From Corallochytrium limacisporum (taxonomy: Eukaryota; Opisthokonta), in contig PDIP01000087.1 of NCBI GenBank assembly GCA_002811645.1, forward strand, positions 59,457-123,456: a stretch of 64,000 nt of DNA. Reading direction: 5' to 3'. The stretch's first letter is position 1. The number at the start of each line of letters is the position of its first letter. The position numbers and the translations under genes are program-made. Shown one piece after another: positions 59,424 through 64,000 of the stretch. The notes below the pieces were generated by a model. It searched no databases. It saw only the letters and a program-made list of their open reading frames with translations, and was not told the origin of the DNA.

Positions 59424-62400
59424 TCAACCAGATTTGCTAGTCAGCACCTTGTCCCTCCACTGGCTCTTCTCCTCCAGTGCGGTGCGCATGGCCGTTAGCA
59501 TAGGATTCATCATTCCACGAGCCCTGTATCGGCGTGATCGGAACGCACGGCATGTCTTGCGGTAGACACTGATCTTATTGATTAGCTCAGTCAGGGCCTC
59601 TTCATTGTCGTAGTCGTGGCAAAGCCTGACAATGCGCTGGGGTGCACCCTTCGTCACGGTACCCTCGACGCGAACATACTCGATGACCTTCCAGTTCTCA
59701 AACAAGTTCAGGGCATTGGCAATCGTGTCCTTGGCCACCGCCTCAAACAGATCAAGTTGTCCCTCAAAGTACATGTTCTCTCCCACTGCCTGGATCCTAC
59801 TAATCAGAGCCTCCGCCGTAATCGCCTGATTGGGCAGAATTGTGTACAAGGTCAGAGCGGTCAGGAAGTAGCTGTCAATAAAATGCCAGAATAGTGAACA
59901 GAAGAACAGATAGGTCGCCGTTCCCGGTGCCTCCAACTCGTCTGGATTGGTGCGCTGGCCTCCCGTGGCGGTGGTGGGGTCCTCGTTGACGCGGTAGATG
60001 CCATCGTCGGCTTTCTTAAGCACCCCAAATCGCTCCATCTGTCGGGCAGTGTCCTGGACATCCTCAGTAACATTAGGACTGGGTTTGTAGACGAATTCGT
60101 ACTTGAGCATATTGGCGAGGAACCTGACGCGTTTCTCAATGGTGTGAATGTCGGCATCGCAGGGCTGAGCTAGGCCACCGTCACGTTTTTCGATGGAATA
60201 AATCGCACAGGCAACCAGACCCTCAGCTACAAAGTAGTGAATCAGTTGATTACGGTACAGGGACAATTCCAGGCGTTCCCGAGGATTGTACAGCTTGAGC
60301 ATGAAGCGGTCCTTGTGTCGTTTGACCAGCTGATTGTTGCCCACAATCTTCTCCAGGACCAGGCTGATGACAAGGTTGATATTGTCGTCTGTGATGGGCT
60401 GCACACGACCACCTCGCGCGCTGATCAGGTCAGAAAGCCAGTGTACTTCCCGCAACAGAGTATGCTTCTTGAGAGCGCGCTGGTAGTGCGTCAGTAGAAC
60501 GGTAGCCACCAGAGCTGCACAAGACACGACTGAGGCCTTGTTCATTTCGTAGAGAGCCCGGTAACCCACCGCAAAACTCAAATGTTTCTTCGACTCTGCC
60601 GTCATAACGTCCTCCCAGTTGCGTTCCCGGGCAAACTGTTGCATGTAGCCGCGCAGACTGAACGGTTGGGCAATGCGAATATCCACACGACCGAACGTGT
60701 TCACTTCCGTATACGCATTGGTCATCATGGTAAGGACATTGCGCAGGGTCTGGGCGGTCGTTTCCTTAGTCTTCTGTCCACCGGCGAGCTCCAATACATG
60801 GCTCTCATTCTCAACTATACGGTCGTAGCAGAGCGCAATGGGCACGAGTTGTACGTCAGGCACGGTGCCGTCCGTAACCGCATCGACAATGGTCCGCAGC
60901 ACACCAATGCGCGGCGGCAGGAGCTTGCCGCTGCGGCTGCGTCCACCTTCGATGAAGACCTCAATGTTTTCTCCAGCACTGATCAGTTCTTTCACAACAT
61001 TTCGGAACACAATGTAGTAGAGAGGGTCAGAGTCCTGCATGAAATTGCGTCGAATGAACAGCGCACCGCCAGCCCGTAGCATGCGCCCAATGCCAGGCAT
61101 GTTCAAGTTGTCCCCCGCGACGACCGCAGGCATAGGCAAGTTGTGCTCGTAGCAGAAGGACAGCATCATCAGATAATCAATGTGCGACTTGTGTGTTGGC
61201 ATGAGGATGACTGGACCTTTGGCCATCGCCTCACGCAGACGCTCCACCTCGTCCTCGTCATAATGCACACCAAAGACGTAGAACGCCCGCCAAGCCTTGC
61301 GAAGCATCCATACAAAAACGCGCATGGCAATCATGTTGGTCTGAGCAATCATGACATCCATGATCTCGTACGCTTTTCGCAGACGCTTGCGGTTGCGCCT
61401 GGGTGTGCCCAACGGTGACTCTGGCACGGATCCTGGATTTCCCGACGGATTTGAGTTGAAGATTTCCGAATTATTACGGCGAAGGCGGCGGATGCTGTGG
61501 TCGCTGTGGTAGCCGATCGCTTCGCTTACCTCGTCACGGGTGACCACACTCTCCATGACAATGCGGCGCTGTTCAGAGGTCAGTGGGCGCCAGTCACAAT
61601 GGTAACTGTCAAAGGCGGCCCAATAAATATCCGAGGCCACATACTTCAAGACAAGCTTGAAGAACCAACCCACCCAGCTCAGGAGAGTTAGTGAGTAGAT
61701 TGCAGAAAGGATCCAACCGATGAAGCCCCGCCCTGCCGGCGCCTCCGCCTCTTTGAGACGGTTTAGATTACCGTGCGGGCTGTAGCTACGGCTGATGGGC
61801 GTCATTGACCGGGAGCGTTTGTGCGATACTGGTGACTTGCCGCTAGATCCGGAACGACCGGTCATTGACGCACTGCGGAAATGCGGCGCTGCAGCGGACT
61901 TTGGAGAGAGCATGTCAATTTCAGAGCCTTCGTGGTCCGAAGTCATGGTCGATGATCCAACACTGAACCCTGTGTTGGTTCTGGGTCCTCCTCGGGGGCT
62001 CTGCTGTGATCCTTCGGCCGTACTCCGGGGTGAATTCGGGGCCTCGTCTCCGAGCGCCGTGTAAACTTGATTTTCCATTGAACTCAATGCCTGTGACGCC
62101 ACGTGAATGGCTGGAGCCACAGTGGTAAGGACGCTGTGGTAGGCACGCTGGGCGAGGGAGCCGCGCTGCTGGCCACTACCAGCAGCACGCTCATCAAGTG
62201 GCTGGAAGCCGTTCTGTTGCTGATGCTGTGATGACGGGGTTGCGGTGTGTCCTCGGGTGCCTCCAACATGGGCTGTCGTGTTTTTCTCGCCGTTTTCTTC
62301 GTCTTGTTTGTTGCCGTTTGCTTCAAACGAGCGTCGGACTGCTTCCCGCAAGGCTTCATCCCCGTGGTGGTGTTGAGAAGATGATCCGTCAGTCTCTTCC

Positions 62401-62714
62401 ATGTCCTCGTCCTCTGTGTCAACCCGCTGATGAGCATGGTGCCGTTCTTGGTCCATGTGCAGGCCACTTTCCGCCTCGCTCAGCTCCGAAGGGGAATAGT
62501 CGTCGCCCTTGGGTAAATTGGCGACGCCGCCGCTCTGACTAGGCTTTGCTCCATTCTTCTCCGGCGAGCCAAGGCGCTGCTCGTCGATGGGCCGGACCTG
62601 CTGTTCAATTGCTGATTCGTGGTCATCGGCATTAAGGTGCTGCTGTTTCTGCTTCGGAGATGTGACCGTCGGGTCATTCCCGTTGGAAGACTCAAGGGAA
62701 GTGCCCGGTGCCAT
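59424..62714 (-). CDS. GPAM: Glycerol-3-phosphate acyltransferase, GPAM/PlsB type
   Basis: GPAT adds the first acyl chain to glycerol 3-phosphate in phospholipid and triglyceride synthesis, at the ER or outer mitochondrial membrane. From the ATG at 62714 the product is 1096 residues. A polar N-terminal third rich in Ser, Gln and His precedes a hydrophobic segment at about 327-350. The acyltransferase motifs are HKSHIDYLMML (about 508, motif I), GGALFIRRNF (II), VFIEGGRSRSGKLLPPRIG (about 590, III) and LVPIALCYDRIVE (IV). The C-terminal 400 residues are typical PlsB/GPAM helical sequence. Sequence just upstream of the ATG also looks protein-like, so a 5' exon cannot be ruled out. Confidence 0.9.
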   Translation of the reverse strand: MAPGTSLESSNGNDPTVTSPKQKQQHLNADDHESAIEQQVRPIDEQRLGSPEKNGAKPSQSGGVANLPKGDDYSPSELSEAESGLHMDQERHHAHQRVDTEDEDMEETDGSSSQHHHGDEALREAVRRSFEANGNKQDEENGEKNTTAHVGGTRGHTATPSSQHQQQNGFQPLDERAAGSGQQRGSLAQRAYHSVLTTVAPAIHVASQALSSMENQVYTALGDEAPNSPRSTAEGSQQSPRGGPRTNTGFSVGSSTMTSDHEGSEIDMLSPKSAAAPHFRSASMTGRSGSSGKSPVSHKRSRSMTPISRSYSPHGNLNRLKEAEAPAGRGFIGWILSAIYSLTLLSWVGWFFKLVLKYVASDIYWAAFDSYHCDWRPLTSEQRRIVMESVVTRDEVSEAIGYHSDHSIRRLRRNNSEIFNSNPSGNPGSVPESPLGTPRRNRKRLRKAYEIMDVMIAQTNMIAMRVFVWMLRKAWRAFYVFGVHYDEDEVERLREAMAKGPVILMPTHKSHIDYLMMLSFCYEHNLPMPAVVAGDNLNMPGIGRMLRAGGALFIRRNFMQDSDPLYYIVFRNVVKELISAGENIEVFIEGGRSRSGKLLPPRIGVLRTIVDAVTDGTVPDVQLVPIALCYDRIVENESHVLELAGGQKTKETTAQTLRNVLTMMTNAYTEVNTFGRVDIRIAQPFSLRGYMQQFARERNWEDVMTAESKKHLSFAVGYRALYEMNKASVVSCAALVATVLLTHYQRALKKHTLLREVHWLSDLISARGGRVQPITDDNINLVISLVLEKIVGNNQLVKRHKDRFMLKLYNPRERLELSLYRNQLIHYFVAEGLVACAIYSIEKRDGGLAQPCDADIHTIEKRVRFLANMLKYEFVYKPSPNVTEDVQDTARQMERFGVLKKADDGIYRVNEDPTTATGGQRTNPDELEAPGTATYLFFCSLFWHFIDSYFLTALTLYTILPNQAITAEALISRIQAVGENMYFEGQLDLFEAVAKDTIANALNLFENWKVIEYVRVEGTVTKGAPQRIVRLCHDYDNEEALTELINKISVYRKTCRAFRSRRYRARGMMNPMLTAMRTALEEKSQWRDKVLTSKSG

Positions 62715-64000
62715 CCTGGCGTACAAGTCCTCTTCCCTAGGAATGGTTGCTGTGTATTTGTAATGCAACGAATTGGGAACTGAACCCAAAAGGAGTCAAG
62801 ACCCGAGGTGTGCGTACAACAATAATCGTAGCAGATGCGGAAAAAAAGAAACCAACCAACCGGTCGAAGTCCCGTTGTGACACTGAGTATGAAAGTGATT
62901 GGAGTGGGGTGTGCGAACTTGTGGCCCTTCCGTACCGTGTCGTGCTATTTTAAGGTAGATGCTGGAGGGCAATAAAACCTCCTCCGTCCTAACTCTTCAG
63001 ATGTACCTTCGCCACTATCTAATTATCCCGCATAAGATAGTAAAACTGACTCTACAGAGCATGACCCTGACCAAAAGTGTGCCCGCGTAACATCCTCACT
63101 CGGGCTTTCGAATCGATCTTGGTGTACGTGCGTGCGTGCGTGCGTGCGTGTGTATTCTTGGCCATCGTCGTGGTTTTTCTCAGTTCCGTGGTTTCCGTGT
63201 TTCCCAAAAATCGAAAAAAAAAGGAAAAAAAGCAGAGAACCGCAGGGACAACACCGGGCCAAAAGAAAAAAAGAGAGAGAAAAAGACAAGGGAAATGGAA
63301 TAAAAGGAAAAGGAAGAAATGGAGAAGGAGGGCCAAATGAGAGATAAAGAAAGAAAAGAAAGAAAGAAGGAAAGAAAACTTTCACTTTCTTTTCTCGGAA
63401 AAAAAAAGCCGAAACAAAAACCATAAAAAAGACCAACCAAGAAATACTTGGACCGGTCTCGGTGGTGGGCGGGTTTTGGCTGGTCCCAAATTGCGCGGTT
63501 GCGGCGGGCTTTGGGTGGGTGTGGGTGAGAGGAAGGGGGGGGAAGGATCGGTGGCTGTGAAGTGAAGTCTCACACGCAAGCAAAGCAAGCACGCACGAAG
63601 AAGTAGGGAAAATATCCAAAGAAAAAAGAAAAAACCAGAGAGACCGCAGCCACACAGAGCGAGAGAGAGAGAGAGAGAGACAGAGCAGAGAAAAAAAAAT
63701 AACGTTTTCCCAGTCACACAGGACCGCACCCTTCCGTTTTTTTCCGTACCATCCCCGGGGGGGGGAGGGGTTCCCCTTCCCTGCCCTTCCACTCAAACCT
63801 CCCTCTTTTTTCACTGTTTCGTTTGTTTCACTTTTCCTTTCCAGAGTTTTCTGTCTTTCTTTTTTTTGGTGAAAAACCAAGGGAAAGGAAGGGAAAGAGA
63901 CCAAAAGAAAAACCAAATCCTGCCCAAAGACCCAAAGAGCAAAAAGGAAGAAAAAAGGGACGAAAAATCCAAAAAAATCCCGCTGACGCCCCTTTTTGTG
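62715..64000. other. GPAT upstream region with simple repeats
   Basis: It holds GTGC repeats at 63127-63152, a GA repeat at 63661-63680 and long A/G-rich stretches from 63210 to 64000, with a C4G9 run near 63753-63765. Open frames on the minus strand are only the complement of these purine tracts. No gene was seen. Confidence 0.5.

Noticed and set aside
63023-63916. 297-codon minus-strand frame rich in Phe, Ser and Leu
   Set aside because: It is the complement of A/G-rich simple sequence and has no protein-like features.

Overview
The window looks like a gene-dense stretch of nuclear DNA from a unicellular eukaryote, with about 25 protein genes in 64 kb. Most are single uninterrupted reading frames on both strands; one clear spliceosomal intron is visible (in NOP58, GT-AG, in-frame junction). 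Gene content includes a Myt1-like kinase, PHO80-type cyclin, ORC4, two PROPPINs, PRPF4, alternative oxidase, mitochondrial EF-G2, ANKRD16, a cobalt-type nitrile hydratase with fused beta and alpha subunits, and a CFAP300-like ciliary gene. E2F-type promoter sites are also present. Together these fit a unicellular relative of animals (choanoflagellate, corallochytrean or similar) better than a fungus or plant. This placement is an inference; the sequence contains no rRNA or organellar marker.

Layout. 0.2-8.8 kb: a frameshifted CFAP300-like gene, a membrane-anchored U-box protein, the Myt1-like kinase with E2F sites in its upstream region, and the N-terminal methyltransferase NTMT1. 10-21 kb: a type II glycosyltransferase, DAHP synthase, METTL5, a divergent pair of PROPPINs (WIPI3-like and WIPI4-like), and ANKRD16. 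21-23.6 kb: a broken coiled-coil gene, a run of 230 N, and a promoter-like region with two E2F sites. 23.6-35 kb: a DH-PH-C1 RhoGEF, GFM2, a GLTP/CPTP lipid-transfer protein, nitrile hydratase behind a TATA box, and NOP58, whose intron carries a candidate box C/D snoRNA matching 18S rRNA. 35-45.7 kb: a second run of 246 N, a PHO80-like cyclin, a DTWD1-like protein, ORC4 (E2F site upstream), a PI transfer protein, a small membrane protein and PRPF4. 45.7-64 kb: a long gene-poor interval, alternative oxidase, NDUFB9, arginyl-tRNA synthetase, an HSL-type hydrolase, an SP-RING (SUMO ligase-like) protein and a GPAT.

There is no operon logic, but several themes recur: cell-cycle and replication control (Myt1, ORC4, cyclin, E2F sites), RNA modification and ribosome or spliceosome biogenesis (METTL5, DTWD1-like, NOP58 plus snoRNA, PRPF4), mitochondrial function (AOX, NDUFB9, GFM2) and membrane lipids (PITP, GLTP, GPAT, PROPPINs). 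Intergenic DNA is rich in G or C homopolymer tracts, some forming C(n)G(n) palindromes, and in CCAAT boxes. Both assembly gaps lie beside C- or G-rich tracts. Where a bacterial-style start codon would extend a frame, the first ATG was used instead.
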